DNA of 64,000 nt from Trichaptum fuscoviolaceum (GCA_910574455.1 CAJSYZ010000007.1:4168461-4232460), one strand, 5' to 3'; shown: positions 10,584 through 22,071, numbered from the stretch's first letter. Notes: generated by a model from the letters alone, not told the origin. Made by a program: numbers and translations.

Positions 10584-12963
10584 TACCAAGGCAAACAATG
10601 GTGGCTACTTGGGAGTGGGTACTTGGTACGGTATGAATCACTGCGGTCTCTAAGTTCATCTGCTTATAGCTAGTTAGATTTAATTACTGAGTCACATTCG
10701 ATAGAACGGCATACCATGGCGAGATCCAAGGATCTTCCAATGAGCACTGCTCTTTGTCAGCGCTAGTTGGATTACTCCTTGGGGACCTTGACTTGCGACG
10801 AATCGCAACTCAAAGCTGTTACTCCGCTAGTTCCGCATGTGCCTGAGCGCAAGCACACTGGCAGTTGGTCTCGACTTCAAATGAGATAGTCCCTGTGCTC
10901 GTCCAGATGGCCCGCTGCTTGCACGATATACTTTTTCAAGAAACATCAGACCTATCAGACCCAATAATGTGACCATATATATTGGCGTTTGATGAAATGC
11001 AAGAGCTGCATCCAACTGCCAGTGATGGTCGTGGTCAAAAGAAGACGTCGATCACGTCGGAAGCCACTGGCAGGCTGACCGTGACGCACCTCAGGCTCAC
11101 CTTTATCCGCATTGAAGCTCAAGTTTATCCTTGACGTAAATCTTGACTTTCGGTCCACCTCATTTCCTTCAGTTCTTGCGCCTTTCATATAAAAGCGGCG
11201 TTGGCCATCTGGTATTACAAACAATAACGTCCGATTTTGAAAGGCATACTAGTATCGTGTTCTTATATACACACTTATATTCTGACGCCTCCCTGGCAGT
11301 CTACTGCGGTTGAACATGGTTTGAACCATGTTTCAATTTATTTTATCGCGAAACTTTCATCATTTCCGGACGTGACTCCACCATGCGCTGCGGTTAACAA
11401 ATGATTTATCCAGTGCATAGTGGCTTGCATGCATAACGTTCGGCCTCGGCGGAAGTTATTTGTAACATGCTGAGTAAGACCGCAGCCAAGACTCGAGTCA
11501 TGACTTCAAACCGAACAAAACGCCGCGAACCTTCACTTCCGTTACTCAGGCAACCCACAGAATTCACAGTCGGCCGACATGTTGCAATATGCTAGGCACA
11601 AAGCGGAATTCCGCCGGGTTGGCCAAGAAAGTTGTTGGTACTGGTAGCGCAGGCTTACTCACAAAGCCCTGAGCAGCGAGGTGAATGAAAGCAGAACCGG
11701 ACGGTACAAGAGCTGATGGCGATCAGTGCGCAAGAGCGGCCACTTACTGGCATCAGCCAATCGCTCCGGGGCCGGAAGGCTATTTCATCAATTGCTGTTA
11801 TGCACTGCTGTGATCAAACTTTGATTAAGATCACCGAAAAGCGTACTTCTCGGAACGCTTCTTGGGTGCAAGCTCTCATCCGATGGTCGTCTGCCCCGCT
11901 GATACCTGTCACAGATTTTAGCGGAGTATGCGCTTATGCACCTACACAGCAACGTGAATGTATCACAATCAGTAGCACTACGTATTGTATGGAAGTTTAC
12001 CCAAGGAGTAAGGCGCTGAACGATCTGAGCTAACAAATGACTTGCGCAAGTAGTCTGAAGAGGCGAAGAGCTGCTTGTAAGTGCTAATGATGGGAATCTT
12101 CTTTCGCATCTCGAGTTTCGAAAGCAAGTCCCTTTCTTTCCGGCTATGGCCAGAGAACTGTTTGCTATGAGCCAACAGTAGAGCTAAAGGCGGATAGTGT
12201 TTGCGCATGAGATGGGTACGTAGAAGCCTAGCTAAGTGACAGATAGGGAAAATTTTGAAGATTAACCACGAAGGAGCTGTAGTTGTCAAACACGTAGTGC
12301 CGGTCCATACCTTACTGGTGACGACCAAGTCCAACATAGAGTGGACTGGGACCATATGTCAGATAAGTTCAACCAACATAGTTCAGACATACGTAAATCA
12401 AGTTTCTATTGAAGACGTCTAAGTGTCAACACGTCTATATTAGATAGCTCATTTTATCAAGACGGAACGATTTGAAGTTCGATGTGAAACATTTTGAAGG
12501 AGGTACGCACATACAGGTTCATGATTCTCCGTCATTTGTTTCATGGCCAACAAAAGTCTTGAACGACTGCGAGTACATGTACTTGAACGCTGTTTGTCGT
12601 TTTGATACAGCGCTGATCACCTCATAGAGTTCATTATATAAACGCACGCAATCCAATGCATAGTGCAGTCGAACAGAACTTAAGCATGATGACGGATAGA
12701 ATCCAAGGGCGCAACTTGAAAAAATTCACTAGTAGTAGGAGACGCATATCCTCCGGCCCTAAACTGATACGAAATTACTGTATTTTTTCCAAGTCCGAGT
12801 CGAAGTCGCTTGCGTTCACCGTAGTAATCAGGCTACCCACGCAGACGATATAATAAACTCAATAAAGAATCACGAATACTAGTATTGCTTCCGGCTCTGT
12901 TCTCTTAAACGATTTGATGCCATAAGTATCACGCACTACAGCCTTAGGCGCTGCCTGACTACC
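10584..12963. other. 2.4 kb intergenic, no gene recognised
   Basis: Longest gene-free stretch in the left half. Overlapping antisense frames of 105 and 125 codons near 11716-12355 have no family features or splice support and look like chance. A 20-codon frame at 12543-12605 (plus) ends Cys-Leu-Ser-Phe but is too short for a pheromone precursor. A short perfect hairpin lies at 11313-11332. Confidence 0.5.
11313..11332. repeat. Short perfect inverted repeat
   Basis: Arms AACATGGTT and AACCATGTT (9 bp each) separated by two bases. It could be a palindromic protein-binding site or chance. Confidence 0.35.
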
Positions 12964-14575
12964 ATGCCGACCCCACAAGAGTTCAAAATTTCCGTGCCCG
13001 ACGACGACATCGCGTTTCTGAAGCGGAAGCTTGAGCTGACACGCTTTCCAGATGAACTCGAGGGTTCTGAGTGGAAGTATGGTGTTCCTCTTGCAGACGT
13101 GCAACGCCTCGCAGCGCACTGGAAAGACGGATACGATTGGCGCAAGCACGAGAAGGAGCTGAATGAGGAACTCCCCCAGTTTACTGTCGACATTGCCGTT
13201 GAAGGATTTGAGACGTTGAACATTCATTTCATCCACAAGAAGAGCGAAAAGGTGAATGCGGTACCCTTGCTATTTGTTCATGGATGTAAGTGTTGCTTTC
13301 TGGTCCGTGCATGCAGTGCTGACTGTTGCGTTTTCCCAGGGCCGGGAAGCTTCATCGAAGTCAGGAAGATACTGCCTATACTGACGAGCACTTCATCTGA
13401 TAGACCGAGCTTTCACGTAGTGGCTCTGAGTTTGCCTGGTTATGGCTTCTCGGAGGGGACCAAGAAGCAAGGATTCGGACTCGGCCAATACAGCGAAGTG
13501 AGTGCCTATACTACGCCACTGCACCGGGCTGTACTGATTTTGTAACGGTTAGGTCGCACACAAGCTGATGCTATTGCTTGGCTATACTGAATATGGTCTG
13601 ATACCCTTTATCTATCTTGTTCTAGGCGACTAATAGAACTTTTATAGTTACTCAAGGAGGAGACTGGGGTTTCGGCGTACGTATCTCGATTCGCAACAAA
13701 GCTTGATCTCACATACCTGTTTAGATCACCAGACGAATGGCAACACTTTACGGACCTACGCACGTAAAGGCTTGGCATATAAATGGAGGATTGTAAGAAG
13801 TGCTAGAATCCAAGCAATCGAACACCTGACATAATTTATCCTTAACAAGTACCGGACCTCCGAGCCCACTGCGAACGCCGCTCTTGTGGCTACAATGTCT
13901 TGTCACCCCTTGGACAGCGAAAGAAAAGGAGGGCTTGAAACGAACGGCATGGTTTAATACAGAAGGGAACGGCTACGAAATTGAGCAATCAACGCAGCCG
14001 CAGACTATCGGCTACTCGCTCGCGGATTCGCCAGCAGGCCTTCTTGCTTGGATTTACGAAAAGTTGAATAATTGGACAGACGCCTATCCATGGACGGACG
14101 ACGAAGGTGATCTTTCTTCTTGCTCCTGCGCATGGGATTTTCATATCCTCATTGATTTTCGTTTGCATTTTATAAAAGTCTTGACCTGGATATCGATTTA
14201 TTGGTTCTCTCGAGCGGGCCCAGCTGCGAGTGTGAGAATCTACTTCGAGGCTCTCAAAGAGCAACATGCTACTCCAGATCCGCCAGTCAAGACGGTACCT
14301 ATGGGACTATCAATTTTCCCCCGAGACTTAGATGTTGTCCCCAAGGCGTAAGTCTACTGCGTAGTCTCTAAGATAACATGCCGGGTCTCAACTTAGGTCC
14401 CCCCCCCCCAAGCTGGCTCAATGCCATAGGCTACAAAGTATTCGATTCTGAACACGAAAGAGGTGGACACTTCGCCGCGCACGAAAAGCCCCAAGATCTG
14501 GTCGAGGACCTGCACAAGATGTTCGGGAAGGGAGGGCCGGCGTACAATGTTGTAAAGGGGAAGGATGGGTACTGA
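12964..14575 (+). CDS. Epoxide hydrolase (EHN domain plus alpha/beta-hydrolase)
   Basis: Soluble or microsomal-type epoxide hydrolase, which opens epoxides to diols with water. The first exon ([20 protein letters not shown]) is the EHN N-terminal domain, with [19 protein letters not shown]. The oxyanion motif HGWPGSF is split by an intron after 13285. [10 protein letters not shown] and LLGYTEY lead to the nucleophile elbow TQGGDWGFG (Asp nucleophile, near 13655-13680). Further exons give [28 protein letters not shown] and [16 protein letters not shown], and the catalytic His in [12 protein letters not shown]. The last intron (about 14349-14411) has a run of 11 C before an AAG acceptor; reading it this way keeps [12 protein letters not shown] in frame, so no frameshift needs to be invoked. 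All catalytic positions look intact. Stop at 14573-14575. Substrate unknown. Confidence 0.9.
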
Positions 14576-14649
14576 AATCTACATGTAGGTGAACGCTTTA
14601 ATCAAAATCCTGCTTGTCAAATGAATTCCTAGTGACTTAAGATTTCTGC

Positions 14650-15158
14650 TTTGCAGAAAGAGAATTTCCGGACCCCGACCTTCCGGCTTCTATTCGTCCA
14701 ATGTTACTGGTATTTCCATACAGGCCAAAATGTAAGGATCTACAATAGAGTTGTAAAACGGTTAGTAATCCCGAAAGAAAGCGTAATGAGGACGTCAAAC
14801 AGTCCTGCCCACAAAATGTTGGAAAATCATTGTCTTTCTAATTGTGAACTACTGGCAAGAATCACATACAGATCTTTATGCTTGAAATAGACCCAGATCA
14901 GACTTGCTATTTCAGACATGAGAGCTACATGGTATCGCCCCGGGGGGGGGGTTCGCCAACGAGTCAGGTGCAACGTTGTCGGCCCGATTTATCGAGTCTA
15001 CAGCCTTCGTAAAGACCACAACCACCATCCATATTGCAGAAAGAACAAACTCCTACGTTCTAAGAATGGAACATGCTGTTAGACATTGAGGAAAGAATGA
15101 AGATGCATGCGAAGAACTTGGCAATGGGCACGAGAGTGTATGCAGGATCCCGGACCAT
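14650..15158 (-). pseudogene. Decayed STE3-like receptor pseudogene
   Basis: On the minus strand from 15158, MVRDPAYTLVPIAKFFACIF aligns with the N-terminus of the STE3 copies, and SMSNSMFHS runs into a TAG where the others have Trp or Ser, followed by NVGVCSF. A frameshift near 15030 is needed to continue with IWMVVVVFTKAVDS. A G-run (about 14942-14950, plus-strand reading) lies at the junction to SEIASLIWVYFKHKDLYVIL, which corresponds to a later exon (TM5 side) of the other copies. The segment coding the middle helices is therefore deleted. Further stops occur in the region equivalent to LGLFDILI... (seen as AGLFDVLITLSFGI) and FWPVWKY. With several independent lesions it cannot make a receptor. 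It sits directly after the epoxide hydrolase, convergent with it. Confidence 0.85.
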
Positions 15159-16882
15159 GATTGAGCCTTTTAAGGGCCTCGATCTGGGGAATCATACATA
15201 GTTGTATAACAACGATGCAACTCTCGATAAATAGCCAGTCAGTATAAGCAATGAGCGCAAGGTTGAACCGTGTCTACGGATTTGAGACTGATTGAAGCCG
15301 CCACTGACATTCTCCGTCCCTGTGAATACCACCAGAGTTGGCTTTAATGGTTGTGATGATTTGATTGAACCACCCACTGCCAGTGATAGTCTAACTCACC
15401 ATCATCAATCGTCGTTCTATACTTGTTTTATCGTGACACCGGTAATGGTTACTTGCCCGACATTTAGCAAATTTGTAGTTGCATGAAGCAAGTCTCCTAC
15501 TTGCAAGCAGGAGCAAACTTTGATAAACCGTATAGATATGCAGCTATTGAGAGTTTGGGCCGAGTTCGTGGTGAATAAAGCACATAAGATTCTGGGAGAG
15601 AATTTTGAGAGTTAGGATAAGTGAACGAAGGGACACTGCAAATGCGTTCATTTGCTTTTCGGGGCCGTGCAGTTAGGAGAAAATACGTCAACATGGATCA
15701 TTGTCCTCCATTCCACCAAGTACACGTCCGTAATAATTTAAAGTCATTTTCAGATAGGGGCTGACAGAGAGAGCCGGTGGTACAAGCTTGAAAGATCCGC
15801 GAAGTGATCCTCTGATTTTTGTTGCATCGATGGATCAGACAGATCTCCTCATCTGTATGTAATAATGTATCGGTGTTTGTGCCACTAATCAACCTGCCAA
15901 GCTAAGGTATTATCAACATTGGTAGAGAGGCCAATGGGATTTATTTAAATGGTACCTTCAGGTGACTCGGAGCTATGTCCATCGGATTGCAACTTGATGA
16001 AGTTGGCATAGTCCGCGTCGTCCGGGGCGTCTCTTCCATGTCTTAAGCCTGAGCCTGCGCTACTTCTCTCCAAGTGGGCTCCCATGGTTCGAAATTTCCG
16101 CAGTTCACTGGTGGATACACGAGCATGTCTGATTGAGATCAATCGTTGACTCCCAGTCCTACTTGTAGGTAGGAGTCAAGCAATCCCCTTTGCGGCACAA
16201 AAAGAGGAGTTCCCTTACTCCCTCTGGGAGGAAGGGCACTGCGTTCCGGAATTGCGTGAGAACGCTCAGGGAAATCTGCCACCCGTGCGAACGTTTCGGC
16301 AAATAGGGGAGTAAGGGACTTGTCGGCGAAGCTCGGCCCGTTTTCTAGTTTAAAACGAGTTACGTGAATGTGCCGCAGGCTGGCAGTGTGACATAATGTG
16401 TACTAAAAGGTCACGACGACCGGCCCTAACTTCAAGTTGAAGCTGTGACGTCTAGCGCCCAAGACTGGCTCGTAAGTTAGTAACTGTTTTTCTCTCTTTT
16501 CCATTCGCACCTTACCTCTAGTAGTCTACAACCTTCAGCTCGGAAACATGTCGATAGACTCTATTTTGCGTATCTTTTGAATCTCTGGCCGCTAATAAGT
16601 GACTCAGATTCAGATGATCACCCCTAGTAGAGATGCGAAGAGCAAACTCATGATCAAACACTGACAACCCTGGCACTCTAATGCGGCGTCTGTGAAACTA
16701 GGGGCTTAAGAGGTTAGTCACTGCCTAGAATGAAGAGCTGTCTTTGACTGTACGGAATCTGGACGACAAACCCGGTTTCAAAAGTGAGGCTGGTTTTTAT
16801 GTTATGTTCCCTATGTATGCGTAATGTCACGTAAAATCCGCCTATATAATGTACTCACCAAAGTAGCCTGGAAAAGCCAAAC
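15159..16882. other. Intergenic upstream of STE3-2 and of the pseudogene
   Basis: 1.7 kb between two divergent receptor loci. A 65-codon minus-strand frame at 15945-16142 (SELRKFRTMGAHLERSS) has no recognised family and may be a remnant C-terminal exon or chance. Nested inverted repeats lie at 16191-16377. No pheromone-like ORF was found. Confidence 0.5.
16191..16377. repeat. Nested inverted repeats, MITE-like or structured element
   Basis: Outer arms TGCGGCACA (16191-16199) and TGTGCCGCA (16369-16377) are perfect complements. Inner arms CCCTTACTCCC (16212-16222) and GGGAGTAAGGG (16307-16317) are also perfect. A third small hairpin (CGTTTT / AAAACG, 16339-16357) lies inside. Total span 187 bp, about 0.5 kb before STE3-2. 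No coding capacity and no obvious flanking target-site duplication. Confidence 0.45.
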
Positions 16883-18354
16883 ATGGATTCTACATACCCT
16901 CTCGTGCCCGTTGCTAACTTCCTCGCATGCGTACTCGTGCTTGCTTCGTTATCTAAAAGCATGTTCCAAACCTGGAACGTAGGAGTCTGCTCTTTTGCAT
17001 TTTGGATTATAACTATGGGCTTCACGATGGCTGTGAATGCCATAGTCTGGGCTGACAACGTTAAAAACTCGGCACCCGTCTGGTGTGATATTGGTGAGTG
17101 CTCCGGGGTTATTTTCATCGGACACAGATTCTAAACCCAGCAAGTTATTCGACTGCAGATTGGGTCACTTTCCGCGTTCTCTGCCGCTTCTTTCGTGATT
17201 ATACGAAGGCTCTCCTTGATGCTACGTTTGCGCAGTCCTACAACAGAGAAGGAAAGGGTAGGCGGCTGTTCACTGAGTAAGCAATGTGCTAACTCTCACA
17301 CCATTTCAGAAACTAGGCTTGCTAGTCGATCTTGCCTTGTGTCTGGGCACACCTCTTGTTTTAATGCCTTTGGGTGAGTCTGACGGACATCAGCTTTCAG
17401 GGATTCTGGTCTCATGGACATTTGAAGCTTACCTTGTGCAGGAAGGCCGGTTTAGGATCATTGAAGAGTATGGCTGTAGTAGCGTCAGTGCGCCTGCTGG
17501 ATTTACCGTCATGCTGTCCGCCTCTCCTCCTATCATCTTCTCCGTGTTGTCATTGACACTCTACTCACGTACGTTTCCCTCTATTCACGAGGAACGTTGA
17601 AGTGCTGAAGTCCGACATTTATAATTGTATAGCAAGGCTCATCTACGCGTACTGTCAGCATAGAAAGTTAAACGCAGTTCTCGAAGATGGTTTGCCCATG
17701 CACAGACAAAACGTTTTGAAACTCATGGTGCTAGGCTTGTTCGATATCTTCATCACACTTCCCATCACAACTCTAAATCTAATCACAACGGTCCTTAAAC
17801 ACGGAGTTGTTTCTACCTTCTGGCCCCAATGGAAATCCACGCATGCAAACATCTCCGCTGTATCGAAAATAACATCGAACGGGTGGAAATCAGCCGGCTG
17901 GACAACTATCTTGAATATACGATTCAGTCAGTGGCTCTGTCCGCTCTTCGCTGTTGTGTTCTTCATCCTTTTCGGAATCACAGAGAAGAACAAGATCTGG
18001 TACCGCGACATGTTCAGGACGATCATGAGTCCCTTCAGGAGTAAACCCCGGGAGAGCGTCGCAACTCCTATCTTCGCAGGTGATCCGTGCTCTGTGCCTG
18101 GATCCGGCGCGAACAGAGTACGCACAGCCTACGCGTGAGTGCTCAATTCAGCCATGTCCTGTTTGAACACGGACTAATAGTTTCGTCGTAGTACAAGTCA
18201 ACTATCGGACGATAACTCCGTAGGCCGAGAGAGATTTTCAGAAGATGTCGTAGTTACGGAAGAAGCGTGGAGACAGTCCCTTGGATCTCAGCCCACTACC
18301 AACCCATTGTCTCTGTTCTGGGGCTCGCTAGAGAATACGGACGAAGGCGAATGA
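16883..18354 (+). CDS. STE3: STE3-like fungal pheromone receptor (GPCR), copy 2
   Basis: Seven-helix STE3-class receptor. Starts MDSTYPLVPVANFLACVLV, then WNVGVCSFAFWIITMGF and VNAIVWADNVKNSAPVWCDI. After introns: SLSAASFVIIRRLSLMLR, KLGLLVDLALCLGTPLVLMP, IIEEYGCSSVSAP, VLSLTLYS, then RLIYAYCQHRKLNAVL, LKLMVLGLFDIFITLPITTL, the conserved NIRFSQWLCPLFAVVFFILF and the basic ITEKNKIWYRDMFRTIMS. The cytoplasmic tail ends after an intron at about 18136-18191 with LFWGSLENTDEGE and stop at 18352-18354. Intron-exon pattern and residues closely match copy 3, with which it is tail-to-tail. It is divergent from the pseudogene. No frameshift seen. Confidence 0.92.
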
Positions 18355-19106
18355 TTCTATCTACAGGAGTCCCCTCGTACAATGGCCAATGGACTCGAGC
18401 ATGATAGATACGTATAATGTCCTAATTATCGGTAGTGTTTGTTACTTTTGGTATAACTCGCGAGTGCTTTTTATATGTACAATGCCAGCTTCATACAGAA
18501 AACCGAACCTCACAAGCTGAGAATATCTGAATCTATTCACTGTATACTCTGGATGCATGTCGGAGATCTCTGGTCTACACTTCCTGTGGCGGCGTCATCA
18601 GTCAGTTACAGGCACGCTTAACCTCACTTTCCTTGTGACCGACAGATCTACAGAGTGGTTTCATCAGCATCATAGATCGGTGACTATTGGCAAGCCAATG
18701 TACCATTGCATACATCTCTGACATTACAAAGTGATACCACCTTTGTGTATCGTTTCATTTCAGAGGGTGGTGAAGACTCAAGAGACGAAGCTGGTAGAAT
18801 TCCGGCGTGCTTCTTCGGTATGTATTTCCGACGAAAGACCTCCCCCGGCTCAGAAAGAGAGTGAAAGACAAACACTGGATTACACTCAAATTATTCCATA
18901 AGATGCTAATAAGTAGCACATGGCCACGGTGGCCCAGGGTTTCGCACAAGCGCAATATGCAATATGCAACATCGCCCTTCTCTCATTACACCAAGTCCCA
19001 TCCACAGGTTCACTTCAGCAGTGCTTGGCTTGATTTTCTACGCGTAATCTTTCTTTCCACCCCTCGCGCCCTTAATTGTCTCTAGCTCATCATAAATGAA
19101 TATAGG
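18355..19106. other. Intergenic between convergent STE3-2 and STE3-3
   Basis: 0.75 kb between the 3' ends of the tail-to-tail receptor pair, where a pheromone gene might be expected. The only candidate is a 55-codon plus-strand frame at 18557-18721 starting MSEISGLHFLW and ending Cys-Ile-His-Leu. It is basic and His-rich, lacks the acidic precursor and Glu/Arg or Glu/His cleavage motif, and is not called. Confidence 0.5.
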
Positions 19107-20561
19107 CTAGACAGATTCAATGGGGAGTCGGGAAAGAGGCGGAGAGACAGCCTTGATCTGAGTTTCGAAGGACTCATTGTTGACGTCTTCAAAATTTATG
19201 GCACTGTTCATTGTTTCCCCTTGGTCTACAGAATGTGTTGTACTCGTACTGCAATGGTGATTAGTATATTCCGAATATGCACAACATCAAAGACTTACGT
19301 TAGAGTAATGCGAACCGCACACATACCAGACTTTGGAGCAGCTCTCGAGTCAAAGGCAATGTCCGATATTTCGAGGTTGGAACGAGATCCAAGTCCAAAG
19401 GGTCTCGTTGATTTCCGGAACAAGTCCCGGTACCACAACCAGTTTTTCTCCGTAAGTCCAAAAAGGACGAAGAACACAATGGCGAGAAGTGGATTGACCC
19501 ATTGGTCGAATCTGATAAGGAAAACAGTCCAAGATCCGGCGGACTTCCACTCATCTGAAGATACTGATTGTATTGAGGGGAATTCTGAGTGAACGGCTTT
19601 CCAACCGGGCCAGAATGCAGGCGCCCCGCCTTCTCGAAGTACACCTAGGAGCAGGGAAAGGATTGCGATAGGAAATGAAATAAGGATATCAAACAGACCC
19701 AGCGCCAGAATTTTGGCAAAGCTCCGTCTATTTAGAGATGATCCACTTGCGAGGAGCTTCAAGTCTAACTCTCTATGCTTGAAGTACATTGAGATAAGCC
19801 TTGCTATCAAATAGATCAGCGATGAATCAAGATGACTGCGAAAACGTACGAGAATATAGTGTTATTGACAGAAGAGAAAGAGTAATGGGGACAGATTCGA
19901 TGATCAAGATGGACAAGCTAGCATTTGCATAGGTAACGACACAGCCGACCTCTTCAACAATCTGAAATCGCCCTGTTTGTATAACGTAGTCTTTTTAAAG
20001 ATGATGTAAACAAGGTTTAAAGGAGGTTTAAACTTGATAAATACTTACAAGCTGTCATGTAGATAATGGGAGTACCTAGGCATAAGGAAAGATCAAGTAA
20101 AAGGGACAATCTCTAAACAAGATAATCATATGAGACATATGGGAGTGTTCAATTTCAGACTGTTCGGCTGCTTACCTGCATCTTTACATATAAAACTGGT
20201 ACGCGTGGGCGCATAATCAAGGAGAGCCTTCGTATGATTACAAAGGACGCTGCGGGGACAGCGGCACCAGATCCAAACTGAAGGTGTGTAACTTATTTGA
20301 TACAAATGTTCGTGTCAAAGCTCCTCAGCAAAGGCAGAATTGGCGCTCACCAATGTCGCACCAGATAGGAGCTAGATTCTCGTCGCTGTTTGCCCATATA
20401 ACCGAATCCACAGCATTCACGAAGCTCAGAATCGCTACCCAAATCGCAAGTGAGCACACTCCCACGTTCGAAGGTTGAAACAGATTCTTCGACATGGACA
20501 CAATTACGAGCGTGCAAGCCAGGAAGTTAGCAATGGGAACGAGAGGGTATGTGGAATCCAT
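19107..20561 (-). CDS. STE3: STE3-like fungal pheromone receptor (GPCR), copy 3
   Basis: Seven-helix STE3-class receptor. Starts MDSTYPLVPIANFLACTLV at 20561, with NVGVCSLAIWVAILSFVNAV and SVIWANSDENLAPIWCDI. Downstream exons contain FGSGAAVPAASFVIIRRLSL, CVVTYANASLSIL-like hydrophobic helices, ARLISMYFKHRELDLKLL, ILALGLFDILISFPIAILS, LIRFDQWVNPLLAIVFFVLF and TEKNWLWYRDLFRKSTRP. The tail runs through an intron at about 19301-19245 and ends PPLSRLPIESV, with stop at 19107-19109. Most similar in this window to copy 2 and to the pseudogene. The reading frame appears intact. Confidence 0.91.
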
Positions 20562-21146
20562 ATAGGCGATCGAATGTACGACTGCGAGTGACGGCCTCAG
20601 GCAGCTTATCTAGCCTTACTTTTATACATGCTACAGTGCCCAGGAAGGGCGCCCGTGTTGGACTTTCGTCTCATTGTTCTCATGGAACATAACATCCAAG
20701 ATGATGGTGGTTGTGTCAACGACCACCAGCAATTCTGATGCCGACCTCGTCGGTAATGAGTTTCCCAAGTACTGATATGTGAGAGCAGTGATTGGCGCTG
20801 AACCAACCATTGTTGCCTCGTCCCGACCTGAAGGGAAAAAGTTATCATCGATGAGATGTCAGAATATAGTACGAATATAAAGTCACCTTCATCTTAACAC
20901 CAAAAACGTCACGAAAACGAGCCCTCGGAAACACCATGTACAGCAAATAAGAAAGTAATGAGTATACTCATTGATAAATCACATTATATGCCAGTGAATT
21001 CAATGGTCATAAGAATTATGATGATGAACGAACGAATGACAAAGTTGAACGAAGGCCCAAAGTAACCACTGGTTGCGGGGAAACGTCGGCTAAAGAACTT
21101 CATCTTCATTCAACTAATACCCCCCATCTGCCCAAACATCAGAACA
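20562..21146. other. Intergenic between STE3-3 and NAS2
   Basis: Divergent promoter region of about 0.6 kb. Nothing recognised. An 80-codon minus frame (20606-20848) has no family features. No CaaX-ending short ORF. Confidence 0.5.
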
Positions 21147-21935
21147 ATGGGTTTCATTCTTCCAGCACCAGACAGTCCTAGGGAACGTGCAAAGGCTCTC
21201 ATGGACCGCAAGGATGCCATTCAAGCCGAACTGGATGCACAGTTCTCCATTCTCTCCTTGCATCAATCAACAATGCACACGCCTTTGGTCGACCGGGAGG
21301 GCTTTCCTAGGGGAGACATCGATGTGTTTGCCGTTAGACACGCGCGTGTGCGCATCATCGAATTGCGGAACGATATGACTACTGTGATGAATGATATCGC
21401 GAAGGCTTTGGAGACCCTGCATACTAATCCTATCAACATTGCAGTGCCTGGAGAAGCGAGTACTGATAGGAATGTCGAAGAACTACGCCCGTTCGCGAAG
21501 GTCAATGGAGTAGCACCAGGAAGCCCGGCGGCGAGTGCAGTAAGTATCACGCTTTTCTTAATGCAAGTGAATAGCGTGGTCTCATATATGCGTATAACGA
21601 GCAGGGCCTGCAGCGAGAGGACATTGTGCTACAGTTTGGACGCTTGACGGCCTCTGATTTCCCCTCTTCGTCGATACAACCTCTCGCAGAAATGGTCACC
21701 CAGTACGAAAACGTAAGAAATAACCATCTTTCCACGTGTTCAAAGGCACTGAGAATTGGCACAAGCGTCCTCTCGAAGTGAAAGTCAGGCGCGCAGAAGG
21801 AATCGTTTCATTGACTTTTACTCCAAAGAAAGGGTGGGGAGGACGTGGTTTATTAGGGTGAGCATATCTTCGATAAGGTGACGATAGTGTTAACTTATGA
21901 ACATGGGTAGATGCCACATCGTGCCTCATCCGTAG
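21147..21935 (+). CDS. NAS2: 26S proteasome assembly chaperone Nas2 / PSMD9 (PDZ protein)
   Basis: Chaperone that binds the Rpt5 ATPase during assembly of the proteasome base. The N-terminal helical region (RAKALMDRKDAIQAELDAQF, then RARVRIIELRNDMTTVMNDI without the first residues of the family) is followed by the typical FPRGDIDV loop. The PDZ domain starts PFAKVNGVAPGSPAASA, is interrupted by an intron (about 21541-21603), and continues GLQREDIVLQFGRL, PLAEMVTQYEN, a second intron, RPLEVKVRRAEGIVSL, and the conserved end KKGWGGRGLLGCHIVPHP. The last intron falls inside the Gly-Cys pair. The length of about 230 residues fits the family. Stop at 21933-21935. Confidence 0.92.
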
Positions 21936-22071
21936 GACATTGCAATGAAGAAACAAATCAAGATTGTAATATTACAAGCACTTCATGTACTTCTATGTAC
22001 AATATATCCGTTTGGTATCCATTCTCATAACATATCTACGCCTCAGCGCAAAAATCTATTGAGTTGTTGAT

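Noticed and set aside
11941..11953. Minus-strand frame ending Cys-Val-Gly-Ala
   Set aside because: An in-frame stop 18 codons upstream and no ATG between.
12543..12605. 20-codon ORF MANKSLERLRVHVLERCLSF as a mini pheromone gene
   Set aside because: Far too short for a precursor and probably chance; no supporting context within 350 bp of the epoxide hydrolase start.
14399..14412. Frameshift in the epoxide hydrolase at the C-run
   Set aside because: Using the AAG acceptor after the run restores the conserved reading frame without any sequence change.
18557..18721. 55-codon plus-strand ORF ending Cys-Ile-His-Leu between the convergent STE3 genes, as a pheromone precursor
   Set aside because: The body is basic and His-rich, has no cleavage motif or typical MD(S/A)F start, and CIHL is not a typical pheromone CaaX box. 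Position alone is suggestive but not enough.
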